A stretch of DNA of 64,000 bases from Bacteroidia bacterium (GTDB lineage Bacteria; Bacteroidota; Bacteroidia; Cytophagales; Cyclobacteriaceae), in NCBI GenBank assembly GCA_030425425.1, contig JAUIAO010000002.1, positions 124,001 to 188,000 on the forward strand. Direction: 5' to 3'. The position numbers were made by a program, and so were the translations under genes. Positions 8,781-18,314 of this stretch are shown here, piece after piece; position 1 is the first letter of the stretch; the number at the start of each line of letters is the position of its first letter. Below the pieces are notes generated by a model. That model searched no databases and had not been told where the DNA came from. It saw only the letters and a list, made by a program, of their open reading frames with translations.

Positions 8781-9523
8781 TTTTGTGCTTTGCCGGCTAC
8801 ATGCACTTGAAAAGTATTTAACCCTTTTATTACCTTTCTTTTCCAGCTAATGAGTTTCCACATTCCCTTGAGTGGGGTATGACTCACTAGAAGAACTTGT
8901 TTAGGAATGAAGCCAGTATTCTTCAGGAATTTTCTGACTTGTTTTATAGTATATTCCCTTACATGCCCCATGTGACCAATTTTTTCCAGCCGATCAAATT
9001 GATCATATGGATCGTCAAATCCTTTTCCTAAAATGAGATTTACAATATTCTGTAATGAATATAGATTTGGAGTGGAAAGAATTAGTTTTCCAGAAGGACT
9101 AAGAACTCGATTGATTTCCTTCAAGGTTTTAATAGGGTTAATTCTTAAATGCTCAAAGACCTCATTGAAAATAATTAACTCAACAGAGTTGTCAGGAAAG
9201 GGTAATGCCTCGGTTTCAATATTGTTCTTAAAAATATCCAGACCTGCATTTGCAAGAAAATTCTTTTGTCGTTCTGGATCTATATCTACCCCTACAACAT
9301 CATATCCAGCTTTTTTTAGTAAAAAAGTAAGGTGATAAGGCGCTGATCCTATTTCCAGTATCTTTCCCTGAGAATAGGTTTTTTCAATGAGTTTGAGGTC
9401 AAATAGATAGCGCTTCTGATGATTATTAAAGTAATTGAGGCTCCACTTACCAATATCCGCTTCGTCTTTAGCTATTAGTGCTTTGAGTTCGGAAATGCCG
9501 TCTTGTAATCTCTGATTATCCAT
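8768..9523 (-). CDS. Class I SAM-dependent methyltransferase
   Basis: A methyltransferase of about 251 residues. Motif I is KILEIGSAPYHLTFLLKKAG, the acidic post-I residue is in VVGVDIDPE, and NSVELIIFNEVFEHL followed by LSPSGKLILSTPN gives motifs II-III. The frame is open to 9568, but the ATG at 9523 overlaps the stop of the upstream YfhO gene as ATGGATAA, which suggests translational coupling; ATG 9532 is the alternative. It is the last gene of a minus-strand operon with the flippase and YfhO. Substrate may be a glycan or lipid intermediate; this is not determined. Confidence 0.85.
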   Translation of the reverse strand: MDNQRLQDGISELKALIAKDEADIGKWSLNYFNNHQKRYLFDLKLIEKTYSQGKILEIGSAPYHLTFLLKKAGYDVVGVDIDPERQKNFLANAGLDIFKNNIETEALPFPDNSVELIIFNEVFEHLRINPIKTLKEINRVLSPSGKLILSTPNLYSLQNIVNLILGKGFDDPYDQFDRLEKIGHMGHVREYTIKQVRKFLKNTGFIPKQVLLVSHTPLKGMWKLISWKRKVIKGLNTFQVHVAGKAQNQSA

Positions 9524-11951
9524 TAGCTTCATCAGGGTTTTTGAGTGTGACCACAATTGACCCTGCAAAAGCCAAAATGATCAATAGGCTAAAAATCAAA
9601 GAAAAGGTACTGCCCAAAGTGTAACTCTTTGGTTCAAAACTGAACTTGATTTCATGATTTCCGCTTGGTATTACGAGCGCTCTCAAAACATAATTGGCTC
9701 TGAGGATATCTACTTCTTTGCCATCAATTGAAGCAGTCCACCCTTCGGGATAATAGATTTCACTAAAAACTCCCAAAGCATTTCCGTTTGTGCTGGCTTC
9801 ATAAACTATGGTATTAGGTGTTCGTGATTTCAAATTAATAGTTCCACTGCCTGTTAGATCTGTTATCTCAAACTTCGAAATATCCACAATTGCCTCTTTC
9901 GAAGAAATAGTGCAGGTTTTCTGCAACTCCTCATCAGCACTTTGAACTTTTATTATTTGATTGGCAACCCAGGCATTCCCAAGCGCATTAGGATTCTTGA
10001 GGATAGCATTTCTTGATGGCCCAGCTTTGAAATAAGTAGTGTTGAGCATGTTGAGTACTGGTGTGTTGAATGACCTCTTTCCAGCCTGGATATTCGTAAT
10101 CACATCATTCAATTCTCCATCTAAACAGTGGGAGATCAAATCTTGATAACGTCTGATTTTTGCACCGTGATACCCTCCAATGGATTCATGATAATAGGAG
10201 GTAATGGCATCATTGAATGGGTTTTGTAGATTTAGTGTACGCTGACCGGAAGTGCTGTTTTTTTGAATAAACTGATCAGCCTCTGTAGATTTGAAGCTTG
10301 CTCTAATTGGATTTTTCTTAAACGAATCTTCATTTAGAAACCTTCTTGATAAAGAAAACGAGTCGATGAAAGCAATTGCAATCAAGAGCACTAAGACATA
10401 TCGCTCTTTCAATTTGTCATTGATGTATGCCCAAACTAAGCCACCACTCAAAACTACAATGGCGAGGGTTCTGAATGCATCAGCTCTCAGTAAAGACTTT
10501 CTATCTTCTCTAAGCGCACCCGTAAGCCACTCTGGAAGACGGGAATCTATTGCTCCCTTATATCCAAACATACCCGCTCCAATAATCAAGAGTAATGCAA
10601 AACCACCAGCAATGCCAATTGCTAGAAATAGTTTCTTTTGATACTCTTTTTCATTTCTGTTTTCCCATACCTTTTCTAATCCAATAAATCCAATGAGCAA
10701 AATGCCGATCATACTCATGATGATGGTAAAAGTCACCGATCGGAACTTATTGTACATTGGCAAGTAATCGAAAAGGAGGTCATTCACTGATGAAAAACTA
10801 CTTCCCCAGCTCATAATGATTCCTAAAATAATGACCACCAGAAGCCATGTTTTTGTTCCCTTGTCGAGCACAATTAGTCCAATCACAAAAAGTAGAAAGG
10901 CAATAGCTCCCAGATAATATGGAGCAGTAAGCGGTTGATCACCCCAGTAGGTAGGCATAGCCTGAATCTGCTGTTTTACCTGATTCCTATCATAGCCAGC
11001 TTGCCTCAGAGCTTTTGCAGTGGCAGAATCGTCATCCAGTGCTTGCTGAGAAGAACCACCCAACACATTTGGGACAAACAAAAATAACGGCTCCATGATG
11101 CCATTACTGTATCTGAATGCATATTCCCTATCAAGGCCTGAAGATTCTTTTTGATCGGCAGTAAGTTCGGATTTTCCACGAATCGTGTACTTACTATATT
11201 CATAGGTTGTCCAAAGTTTACCGGCATTAGCTCCTACTGCTAGAATGACCGCAATTATCAAACCCAGAACTGAAAAGATGAACTTGTTCAATTGCTGACT
11301 CTTCAGGTGGTGGATTAACTGGTAAATACCGTAAACCAAGGTGATCAGTAATAAATAATAGGTAATCTGAGGGTGATTCGTTCGGATTTGCAGTCCCATT
11401 GCAATCGCCGTAAGCCCAAAACCTAACCATTTCTTCCGAGTAAATGCCAAATGAATTCCTGCCAATGCTAGTGGCATCAGAGCCGTTGCGGCTATTTTGG
11501 CGTTATGTCCGGCGGTTATACTGATGATATTAAAGCCATTTAAACCGAATACAATAGCACCAATAAAGGCGATCCATGGCCTAACACCAAAAGCAAGGAG
11601 TAAAATATAAAAACTCACTAAAGCCATAAAGGTGATACCCTCGGGATGAGGAAGTCCAACTTTATAGATTTGATAGATGACTTTTAAAATATCTCCAGAA
11701 TAGTTCAGACCCGTGAGGTAAGATGGCATCCCGCTAAACATATAGGGATTCCACAGAGCATCCTCTCCGGTCTTTTCGGTGAAGCTATTGATCTGTTCAC
11801 TTGCTCCTACAGATTGCAAAATATCATGCTGACTCACCTGCTCACCCTGTGTGAAATAAGGTAAGTAGACGATGAAAGTAATGATGACAAAACCCAGTAT
11901 AGCTAAGCCATGGGTAATAAGAGCCTTTTTCAAGTTAGTTTTCATTTGCAA
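9516..11951 (-). CDS. YfhO-family polytopic membrane protein
   Basis: An 811-residue integral membrane protein with about a dozen hydrophobic helices, a long periplasmic region after about residue 540, and a final helix near the C-terminus. The N-terminal FTQGEQVSQHDILQSVG followed by DALWNPYMFSGMPSY matches the YfhO family, which has a GT-C-like topology and is linked to glycosylation of lipoteichoic or other surface polymers in other bacteria. The late segment YPEGWTASIDGKEVDILRANYV is also typical. It lies seven bases after the flippase and overlaps the methyltransferase. Family is clear; the transferred sugar is unknown. Confidence 0.88.
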   Translation of the reverse strand: MQMKTNLKKALITHGLAILGFVIITFIVYLPYFTQGEQVSQHDILQSVGASEQINSFTEKTGEDALWNPYMFSGMPSYLTGLNYSGDILKVIYQIYKVGLPHPEGITFMALVSFYILLLAFGVRPWIAFIGAIVFGLNGFNIISITAGHNAKIAATALMPLALAGIHLAFTRKKWLGFGLTAIAMGLQIRTNHPQITYYLLLITLVYGIYQLIHHLKSQQLNKFIFSVLGLIIAVILAVGANAGKLWTTYEYSKYTIRGKSELTADQKESSGLDREYAFRYSNGIMEPLFLFVPNVLGGSSQQALDDDSATAKALRQAGYDRNQVKQQIQAMPTYWGDQPLTAPYYLGAIAFLLFVIGLIVLDKGTKTWLLVVIILGIIMSWGSSFSSVNDLLFDYLPMYNKFRSVTFTIIMSMIGILLIGFIGLEKVWENRNEKEYQKKLFLAIGIAGGFALLLIIGAGMFGYKGAIDSRLPEWLTGALREDRKSLLRADAFRTLAIVVLSGGLVWAYINDKLKERYVLVLLIAIAFIDSFSLSRRFLNEDSFKKNPIRASFKSTEADQFIQKNSTSGQRTLNLQNPFNDAITSYYHESIGGYHGAKIRRYQDLISHCLDGELNDVITNIQAGKRSFNTPVLNMLNTTYFKAGPSRNAILKNPNALGNAWVANQIIKVQSADEELQKTCTISSKEAIVDISKFEITDLTGSGTINLKSRTPNTIVYEASTNGNALGVFSEIYYPEGWTASIDGKEVDILRANYVLRALVIPSGNHEIKFSFEPKSYTLGSTFSLIFSLLIILAFAGSIVVTLKNPDEANG

Positions 11952-11958
11952 TTGTATT

Positions 11959-13452
11959 TCAGAATTCGATTCCCAGATATTTCTTCGAAATTGTCTTAAT
12001 GATTCCGTTTACATCCGAAGAAATCTTCAACTTGTATACCATTCCTAAATAAAGAATGGATATCAAAATTGAACGGATAATCATATTAAACAAAGGAGGT
12101 AATGTGAGTGGGACATAATAAGCTCCAATTCCCAGTACCAAAGCCAAAACTAATAATTTAAGATGTCCGAAAGTGAAAGGAAAGAACTTATACTTCCAGT
12201 ATAAAAATAGGAACTTGGCAAAGTTGAATAAAGTAGTTGAAATCAGAAACGCCAAGCCGGCTCCATTTATCCCCCAGACTGGCAGCCACCAATAGTTTAG
12301 TACAAACATTAATGCTGCTGTAGCAACGAACATATATAGGTTCCACTTATAATACTTTGAGTAAATCAGAATCTCCGAATTGAAGCTAAAAGTGAGATCG
12401 ATCAACTTGGCAAAAGCTACAAATAATACCACATAGAAACCTTGTGAAATTGATCCTCCTTTTGGGATCAATTCGAACAAATCTGAGAGATTGACCAATA
12501 CACCGAGAAGAAAAATGGTGGCAATGACGCTCAAACTTTCTGCAGCTCTCTTATAAAGAGCATTAACTTCCACCAAATTGTTGTTCTTGAACTCTCGGGA
12601 GAGAATAGGCGAAATGATCTGCACCATAGACCTTTTTGGCATTTCTATGACTATTCCAATGTAAAAACAGGTCGCGTAAATGCCGTTTGCATCATCACCA
12701 ATCATGGCAGGGATCATCATGAAACTGATATTGCCATAGATAGAATTGCTACCCACCAGTAATAAGTTATAGCCGCCGAAATAGATCATTTTCCTGATCC
12801 AAAGCATCGGAATGTCAAAAACCCTGAACGTGATTTTAATGGGGTATTTGGTGAAAAGGTAAACTATTAGAATTGCCAAAGATGAACCATATACCAATAT
12901 CAATGAATAAATCATCGTATCAAAGTCTATAAACCCAGCTGAAAAAGTGAGAATTAAGATGATATTTCCGATTCTTAAATAGACCTCTTTGAGTGCCGTA
13001 GGTACTATGACATTTAGATGAACCCTACTATATGATTGTAATTGAGAATAGAGTGTTTGGAATATCAGAATAATCAAACTGACGTAGATGAACTGATAAT
13101 ATTTTGGTGAGTTTTCACTGAAATAACCAGTTATGTAATCCTCGGTGAAATAGACGACTATTCCGGTAAGAGCACAACCAAAGATGATTACTAATAATTG
13201 TAAACTATAAAACTTGGTATCAAGCTCTTGGTTCTCTTTGAGAAAAGGGAAATATCTGATATAAGTACCCGGCATGCCGAGGGTAATAAATGGAGTAACT
13301 AGTAAAGCGTTTGAAACAACAAGGGTAAAAAGACCGATTTGATCCAATTCTAAATAAGCAGGTCTCAATACTATGGTGTTGAAAAAACCAAGTGCTACAC
13401 CTATGTAGGCGAATAAAGCTCCCCAGAAACTTTGTTTGATGACTACTCCCAT
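11959..13452 (-). CDS. Wzx-like polysaccharide flippase
   Basis: A 497-residue membrane protein with about 14 predicted helices, starting MGVVIKQSFWGALFAYIGVALGF split around the first helix. This is the MATE/MOP-superfamily polysaccharide exporter pattern, moving undecaprenyl-linked repeat units across the inner membrane. Features such as PAYLELDQIGLFTLV and LNYWWLPVWGINGAGLAF are characteristic. It heads the minus-strand operon with YfhO and the methyltransferase and is divergent from the PFOR operon across about 560 bases. No matching polymerase gene is seen in the window. Confidence 0.87.
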   Translation of the reverse strand: MGVVIKQSFWGALFAYIGVALGFFNTIVLRPAYLELDQIGLFTLVVSNALLVTPFITLGMPGTYIRYFPFLKENQELDTKFYSLQLLVIIFGCALTGIVVYFTEDYITGYFSENSPKYYQFIYVSLIILIFQTLYSQLQSYSRVHLNVIVPTALKEVYLRIGNIILILTFSAGFIDFDTMIYSLILVYGSSLAILIVYLFTKYPIKITFRVFDIPMLWIRKMIYFGGYNLLLVGSNSIYGNISFMMIPAMIGDDANGIYATCFYIGIVIEMPKRSMVQIISPILSREFKNNNLVEVNALYKRAAESLSVIATIFLLGVLVNLSDLFELIPKGGSISQGFYVVLFVAFAKLIDLTFSFNSEILIYSKYYKWNLYMFVATAALMFVLNYWWLPVWGINGAGLAFLISTTLFNFAKFLFLYWKYKFFPFTFGHLKLLVLALVLGIGAYYVPLTLPPLFNMIIRSILISILYLGMVYKLKISSDVNGIIKTISKKYLGIEF

Positions 13453-14011
13453 AATATCAGCGGGTGAATTTAATGGAATTTCAATGAGTGTCCTCCATTA
13501 TTCCTAGAAGTCTTTGTGACTAAATAGCCGCCTTACACTTCCATGATCTGAGTTGGTTAAATTTCAGATGGATGATAAACTTTTTCGATGGTTCTGCTTC
13601 GAGGTAGTAGATGGAGTTTGCTTTACAAGCATAAAGACACCCGACCGAAAGGGTTGAGGAATAATTCCCCAAGTGGGATTCATTCTGGTAGTAGTGAATT
13701 TTGAGGTGTGGCTACAGCGACAATTAGTGGTGAAATTAACATGGACTACTGCGCAAGATTGAGACGGAGATCACGGATCGTTCTTCATGATTTTCGGTAT
13801 TTTCTCGGTAACAATTGTTACAAATAATTAATGTGTATTATGTACACAGAAATTTCAGGGTATCAGAAACGCCTTTTTAAAGGTCTGAGGGTCGTTTTTT
13901 TGGCTCTTGATATAAATCATCGTGAATCCTGACCAATTCCCTAATATACCATTCCCATTCTGGCCAACTTCATGCTCTCAAATGAAGACAAAAATTAAAA
14001 AGTCAATACTC
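13453..14011. other. Divergent intergenic region upstream of the PFOR-Rnf operon
   Basis: About 560 bases between the divergent flippase and PFOR genes. No coding sequence was recognised. It contains two dyads at 13808-13821 and 13832-13848. An in-frame GTG at 13922 and an ATG at 13982 extend the PFOR frame upstream but encode residues without similarity to the family. Confidence 0.55.
13808..13848 (+). promoter_or_regulatory. Two candidate operators upstream of PFOR
   Basis: GTAACAATTGTTAC at 13808-13821 is a perfect 14-bp palindrome. Ten bases later TGTGTA (13832-13837) and TACACA (13843-13848) form a dyad with a five-base spacer. The second resembles CRP/FNR-type geometry only loosely. 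They lie about 165-200 bases upstream of the PFOR start chosen here. The regulator is unknown. Confidence 0.4.
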
Positions 14012-17000
14012 ATGGAAAACTCGCGATTCGTTACCATCGATGGAAACACAGCGGCTTCCAACATTGCTTACGCCTTCAGCGAAGTAGCGGCTATTTATCC
14101 AATTACACCTTCTTCTGATATGGGAGAAAAAGCAGACGCATGGGCTGCGATGGGTAAAAAGAACCTCTTCGGTGAAAAAGTGGACGTAATCCAAATGCAA
14201 TCGGAAGCAGGAGCGGCTGGAGCCATTCACGGAGCCCTCTCTGGGGGAGCCTTAGCCACCACATTTACAGCATCACAAGGTTTGCTCCTCATGGTGCCAA
14301 ACATGTTTAAAATAGCAGGGGAAATGCTCCCAACTGTGTTCCACGTATCGGCCCGATCTATTGCAGCTCAGGCCCTTTCTATTTTTGGGGATCACTCTGA
14401 TGTGACCAGTACTCGAAGTACCGGTTTCGCGATGCTCTCTTCTAATAATGTGCAGGAAGCGCAGGATATGGCAGCCATTGCTCACCTGGCAACTCTAAAA
14501 TCCAAAATTCCTTTCATACACTTCTTTGATGGGTTCCGGACTTCTCATTCAATTCAGAAAATCAAAGACCTGGATTACGACGTGTTGCGCTCTATGCTGG
14601 ATATGAAGTATGTAGAAGAATTCAGAAACGGCGCATTGAAACCTGAAGATCCTACTTGTAAGGTAGGTGCTCAAAACCCTGATGTTTACTTCCAGGGACG
14701 TGAAACAGTGAACAAGTATTATGATGCATGTCCTGCTATCGTACAGGAATACATGGACTTGTTCTATGAAAAAACTGGCCGTAAATATGAATTATTCGAA
14801 TATATAGGAGACCCTAAAGCCGAGAAAATAGTAATCTCAATGGGTTCTTCTAATGAAACCATAGAAGAGACCATCAATTTCCTTACTGCAAGGGGAGAAA
14901 AAGTAGGTGCCTTGAAGGTAAGACTTTACAGACCATTCTCTGTGGAGGCATTTATGGATAAAATTCCTGAAACAGTGAAGAAAATTGCTGTTTTGGATAG
15001 AACAAAAGAGCCAGGATCTCCAGGCGAACCTCTTTACATGGATGTAGTGACAGCCTTCAAAGGCCGATCTGATGTAGAGATCATTGGTGGTAGATATGGA
15101 TTGTCATCCAAAGAATTCACACCGAGTATGGTGAAAGCGGTATTTGACCATGTGGACAATGACGGATGGAACGGATTTACAGTAGGTATTAATGACGATG
15201 TGACCAACTTGTCTATTCCTGTGAATGAAGAACTGGATACAGAGCAAAAAGGAATCATCAGATGTAAATTCTGGGGATATGGCTCTGATGGTACCGTATC
15301 AGCCAACAAAAACTCTATCAAGATTATTGGTCAGAGTACAGATCAATATGTGCAAGGTTACTTCCAGTACGATTCTAATAAATCTGGTGGATGGACTGTT
15401 TCTCACCTGAGGTTTGGTAAAGAACAGATTCAGAGTGAATACCTGCTTAATAAAGTGGAATTTGTTGCCTTACACAGATCACAATACATCGGTAAGTTTG
15501 ACATTCTGGACGGCATCTCGGATGGAGGTACATTCCTGATCAACAGTAGCCAGAAACCTGAAAGAGTTTTTGGTCTTTTTACTGATGATATGCAAAAAAC
15601 GATCAGAGATAAGAAAATCAAAGTTTACACTATAGACGCGGCTAAGATTGCAAAGAGTGTTGGGCTTGGTGGACGTATCAATAGTGTGATGCAGACAGCT
15701 TTCTTCAAGCTTTCTGGTGTTCTTCCTGAGAAAGAAGCCATTGACCTGATCAAGCAATACGTCGAAAAACAGTTTGCGAGAAAAGGTCAGGAAATAGTAG
15801 AGATGAACTGGAAAGCGATCGATGCGGCAGTAGATGCGGTAGAGGAAGTACCAGTACCAGCTCCGGCAGAAGGAGAGAAAAGCGGAAAACATCAAGATGT
15901 AGTTCCGGAAGGTTTCGGAGATTTTGCAGACAAAGTGATGGATCCAGTATTGAGACTGAAGGGTGATAATGTGCCTGTATCAATGATGTCTCTCAATGGA
16001 ACGATTCCTACAGCTACTAAAAAGTTGGAAAACAAAGGTCGTCCTGGCAACCCTGCGAAATGGGCTGCTAAGCTGGACTTTGTGCCAGAGCACAATTCCA
16101 CAGAAACATATTTCGAATATCCTGGATCATGTTCAGGATGTGGTGAAGTACCATATGTTCACTTAGTAACTCAGCTTTATGGAGACAGGATGGTCATTGC
16201 CAATGCTACAGGTTGTTCTTCTATCTACGGTGGTACTTTCCCAAGTACTCCATATACTAAGGATAGCAACGGATTCGGACCTGCATGGGCCAACTCACTA
16301 TTTGAAGATAATGCGGAGTATGGTTTTGGATTTAGATTGGCAATAGATGCCAACCGTAAACAACTGAAAACAAATATCGAAGCATATCTTGAAAAATATC
16401 CATCTACAAAATTGGCCACAGCGATGAAAGCTCAGCTGGCTATGTGGAAAGAGGTAAACAACAAAGCAAAAGAGAATGCCACTGAGGTGAAGAAGCTATT
16501 AGCTGAAACACACGCTGATGATTCTATGAAATCTGTGCTGGACAAAATCAAAGAGCTTCAGGATTATCTGGTAGAAAAATCTGTTTGGATTTTCGGTGGA
16601 GACGGTTGGGCATATGATATCGGATTCAGTGGTGTAGATCACGTGATGGCGTCTGATAAAAATGTGAACATTCTGGTAATGGACACTGAAGTATATTCCA
16701 ATACCGGAGGTCAGTCTTCTAAAGCTACTCCACGGGGAGCAGTTGCTAAATTCGCATCGAATGGTAAGCAGTTGAGTAAGAAAAACCTTGGTTTAATGAT
16801 GACTTCTTACAGCAATGCTTATGTAGCATCTGTCAACATGGGGCAGGATAGAGATCAGGTAGCCAAAGCATTCGTAGAAGCTGAAGCTCACGATGGGCCA
16901 TCTATCATCATTGCATACTCACCGTGTATTGCTCATGGTTATAACCTACAGCAGGCGAAGCGTCAGTCTGAGCGAGCAGCTAAGTCTGGTTACTGGCCTA

Positions 17001-17278
17001 TCTACAGGTTCAACCCAGAATTGCGAAACGAGGGTAAGGATCCATTTATCTGGGAGACTCCTGAGATCGATACCGATTTCAATAAGTATGTGGAGGAAGA
17101 AATCCGATACAGAACATTGATGAGAGCAAATCCTAAGGAAGCAGAAAGATTGATCAAACTGGCGAAGGAAGATAACGCTCGCCGATTCGAAGAGATCAAG
17201 CATCTGGCTGCTACGCCTAGCGCTCCGAAGAAAGAAGTAGAAACTGAAGAACCAATAAACGAAACTGTCCATGAGTGA
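14012..17278 (+). CDS. nifJ: Pyruvate:ferredoxin/flavodoxin oxidoreductase lacking the internal 2[4Fe-4S] ferredoxin domain
   Basis: Oxidatively decarboxylates pyruvate to acetyl-CoA. From ATG 14012 it has 1088 residues; single-chain PFORs are usually about 1170-1230. The start was chosen because MENSRFVTIDGNTAA is where family similarity begins. The N-terminus has AIYPITPSSDMGEKAD; the TPP site is GGDGWAYDIGF and MDTEVYSNTGGQ. The proximal-cluster cysteines are present: Cys707 and Cys710 (CSGCGE), Cys735 (TGCSS) and Cys972 (SPCIAHG). The domain with two CxxCxxCxxxCP motifs, which normally lies just before CSGCGE, is absent: only 22 residues separate Trp684 (GNPAKW) from Cys707. The frame is intact and both flanks align by memory with the family, so this is a clean domain loss. 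It overlaps the next gene by eight bases. Confidence 0.93.
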   Translation: MENSRFVTIDGNTAASNIAYAFSEVAAIYPITPSSDMGEKADAWAAMGKKNLFGEKVDVIQMQSEAGAAGAIHGALSGGALATTFTASQGLLLMVPNMFKIAGEMLPTVFHVSARSIAAQALSIFGDHSDVTSTRSTGFAMLSSNNVQEAQDMAAIAHLATLKSKIPFIHFFDGFRTSHSIQKIKDLDYDVLRSMLDMKYVEEFRNGALKPEDPTCKVGAQNPDVYFQGRETVNKYYDACPAIVQEYMDLFYEKTGRKYELFEYIGDPKAEKIVISMGSSNETIEETINFLTARGEKVGALKVRLYRPFSVEAFMDKIPETVKKIAVLDRTKEPGSPGEPLYMDVVTAFKGRSDVEIIGGRYGLSSKEFTPSMVKAVFDHVDNDGWNGFTVGINDDVTNLSIPVNEELDTEQKGIIRCKFWGYGSDGTVSANKNSIKIIGQSTDQYVQGYFQYDSNKSGGWTVSHLRFGKEQIQSEYLLNKVEFVALHRSQYIGKFDILDGISDGGTFLINSSQKPERVFGLFTDDMQKTIRDKKIKVYTIDAAKIAKSVGLGGRINSVMQTAFFKLSGVLPEKEAIDLIKQYVEKQFARKGQEIVEMNWKAIDAAVDAVEEVPVPAPAEGEKSGKHQDVVPEGFGDFADKVMDPVLRLKGDNVPVSMMSLNGTIPTATKKLENKGRPGNPAKWAAKLDFVPEHNSTETYFEYPGSCSGCGEVPYVHLVTQLYGDRMVIANATGCSSIYGGTFPSTPYTKDSNGFGPAWANSLFEDNAEYGFGFRLAIDANRKQLKTNIEAYLEKYPSTKLATAMKAQLAMWKEVNNKAKENATEVKKLLAETHADDSMKSVLDKIKELQDYLVEKSVWIFGGDGWAYDIGFSGVDHVMASDKNVNILVMDTEVYSNTGGQSSKATPRGAVAKFASNGKQLSKKNLGLMMTSYSNAYVASVNMGQDRDQVAKAFVEAEAHDGPSIIIAYSPCIAHGYNLQQAKRQSERAAKSGYWPIYRFNPELRNEGKDPFIWETPEIDTDFNKYVEEEIRYRTLMRANPKEAERLIKLAKEDNARRFEEIKHLAATPSAPKKEVETEEPINETVHE

Positions 17279-18299
17279 TTTAAGCACAACTTATCTAGGC
17301 ATTCCACTTAAAAATCCTTTGGTGGTAGGTGCCAGCAACCTGGTGACTGATATTAGTAATCTCATCAAGTTGGAAGAAGAAGGAGCTGCTGCGATCGTTT
17401 ACAAATCGCTGTTCGAAGAGCAAATTCAGCTCGAAAGCTACGCCATGGAAGAAGAGCAAAACTTGTACGAAGATTGGGACGCGGAGCACGCGTCCATCTT
17501 CCCAATGCTCGGACATGCCGGCCCAATGGAGCATCTTCACAAGTTGAAAATTGTGAAAGACACTTTGCAGATTCCGGTGATCGGAAGTTTGAACTGTGTG
17601 AATGAAGCTACCTGGGTGGAATATGCGGTGAAAATGGCTGAGACAGGTGTAGATGCTTTGGAACTTAATTTTTATGCCAATGTGATCGATCCTGAGAAAT
17701 CGGAGGAAGATATCATCGACGAGCAACTGAGAGTATTGAAAGCAGTGAAAGAGGCTGTAGAAATTCCAATCTCAGTGAAGCTTAGCCCATTCTATACCAA
17801 TGCTTTCAGAGTTGTAAAGAAAATGGAAGCATCAGGAGCAGATGGTTTTGTTTTGTTCAATCGCTTATTCCAACCAGATATCGATCTGGAAAAAGAAGAA
17901 CATCATTATCCATACAACTTCAGCTCTGCTGTAGATAGCAGAATCGCTTTGAGATATGCGGGATTGCTTCATAAGCAGATTCATGGTACGATAGTGAGCA
18001 ACACAGGTATTCTCAATGGCTCTGACGCCTTGAAAATGATCATGGCCGGTGCGGATGCCACACAGATTGTGAGTGCGATCTACAAGCGTGGTACTTCTCA
18101 TGTGGGTAAAATGCTCCGGGACATGGAAGAATGGATGGATATCCACGGGTATAAAACATTGGATGAGTTCAAAGGGAAACTTGCAAAAGTGAATATGAAT
18201 GATCCTTTCGCATATAAGCGAGCACAGTATGTTGATATCCTGATGAAATCAGAAATATTTATGCAATATCACCCAAAAGCGGGTGAAGATATTTACTAA
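17271..18299 (+). CDS. Dihydroorotate-dehydrogenase-like flavoprotein paralogue
   Basis: A 342-residue TIM-barrel protein of the PyrD/PreA superfamily. It has NPLVVGASNLVTD at the N-terminus, VDALELNFYAN, IPISVKLSPFY, and phosphate-binding SNTGILNGSDALKMIMAGAD with TQIVSAIY at the C-terminus, consistent with FMN binding. The NxSxPN segment of true dihydroorotate dehydrogenases is replaced by LNFYANVID, so pyrimidine synthesis is unlikely. Its ATG lies inside the PFOR stop region (ATGAGTGA), implying coupled translation. Genes of this kind often sit beside nifJ in related bacteria, as far as I recall. A role in electron transfer around PFOR is inferred; its substrate is unknown. Confidence 0.82.
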   Translation: MSDLSTTYLGIPLKNPLVVGASNLVTDISNLIKLEEEGAAAIVYKSLFEEQIQLESYAMEEEQNLYEDWDAEHASIFPMLGHAGPMEHLHKLKIVKDTLQIPVIGSLNCVNEATWVEYAVKMAETGVDALELNFYANVIDPEKSEEDIIDEQLRVLKAVKEAVEIPISVKLSPFYTNAFRVVKKMEASGADGFVLFNRLFQPDIDLEKEEHHYPYNFSSAVDSRIALRYAGLLHKQIHGTIVSNTGILNGSDALKMIMAGADATQIVSAIYKRGTSHVGKMLRDMEEWMDIHGYKTLDEFKGKLAKVNMNDPFAYKRAQYVDILMKSEIFMQYHPKAGEDIY

Positions 18300-18314
18300 T
18301 AACCTATAAAAATT

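Noticed and set aside
13922-14011. GTG start at 13922 for PFOR
   Set aside because: The 30 extra residues have no similarity to the family, which begins at MENSRFVTIDGN.
16061-16132. Assembly error as the cause of the missing ferredoxin domain
   Set aside because: The frame is intact, the flanking motifs are in the expected order and the joining residues form a plausible linker; an error cannot be fully excluded without other reads.
14012-17278. Nitrogen fixation locus suggested by the symbol nifJ
   Set aside because: No other nif gene is present; the enzyme is used here for pyruvate oxidation with Rnf.
17271-18299. Annotation as pyrD
   Set aside because: The substrate motif is missing and the gene is coupled to PFOR, so pyrimidine synthesis is unlikely.
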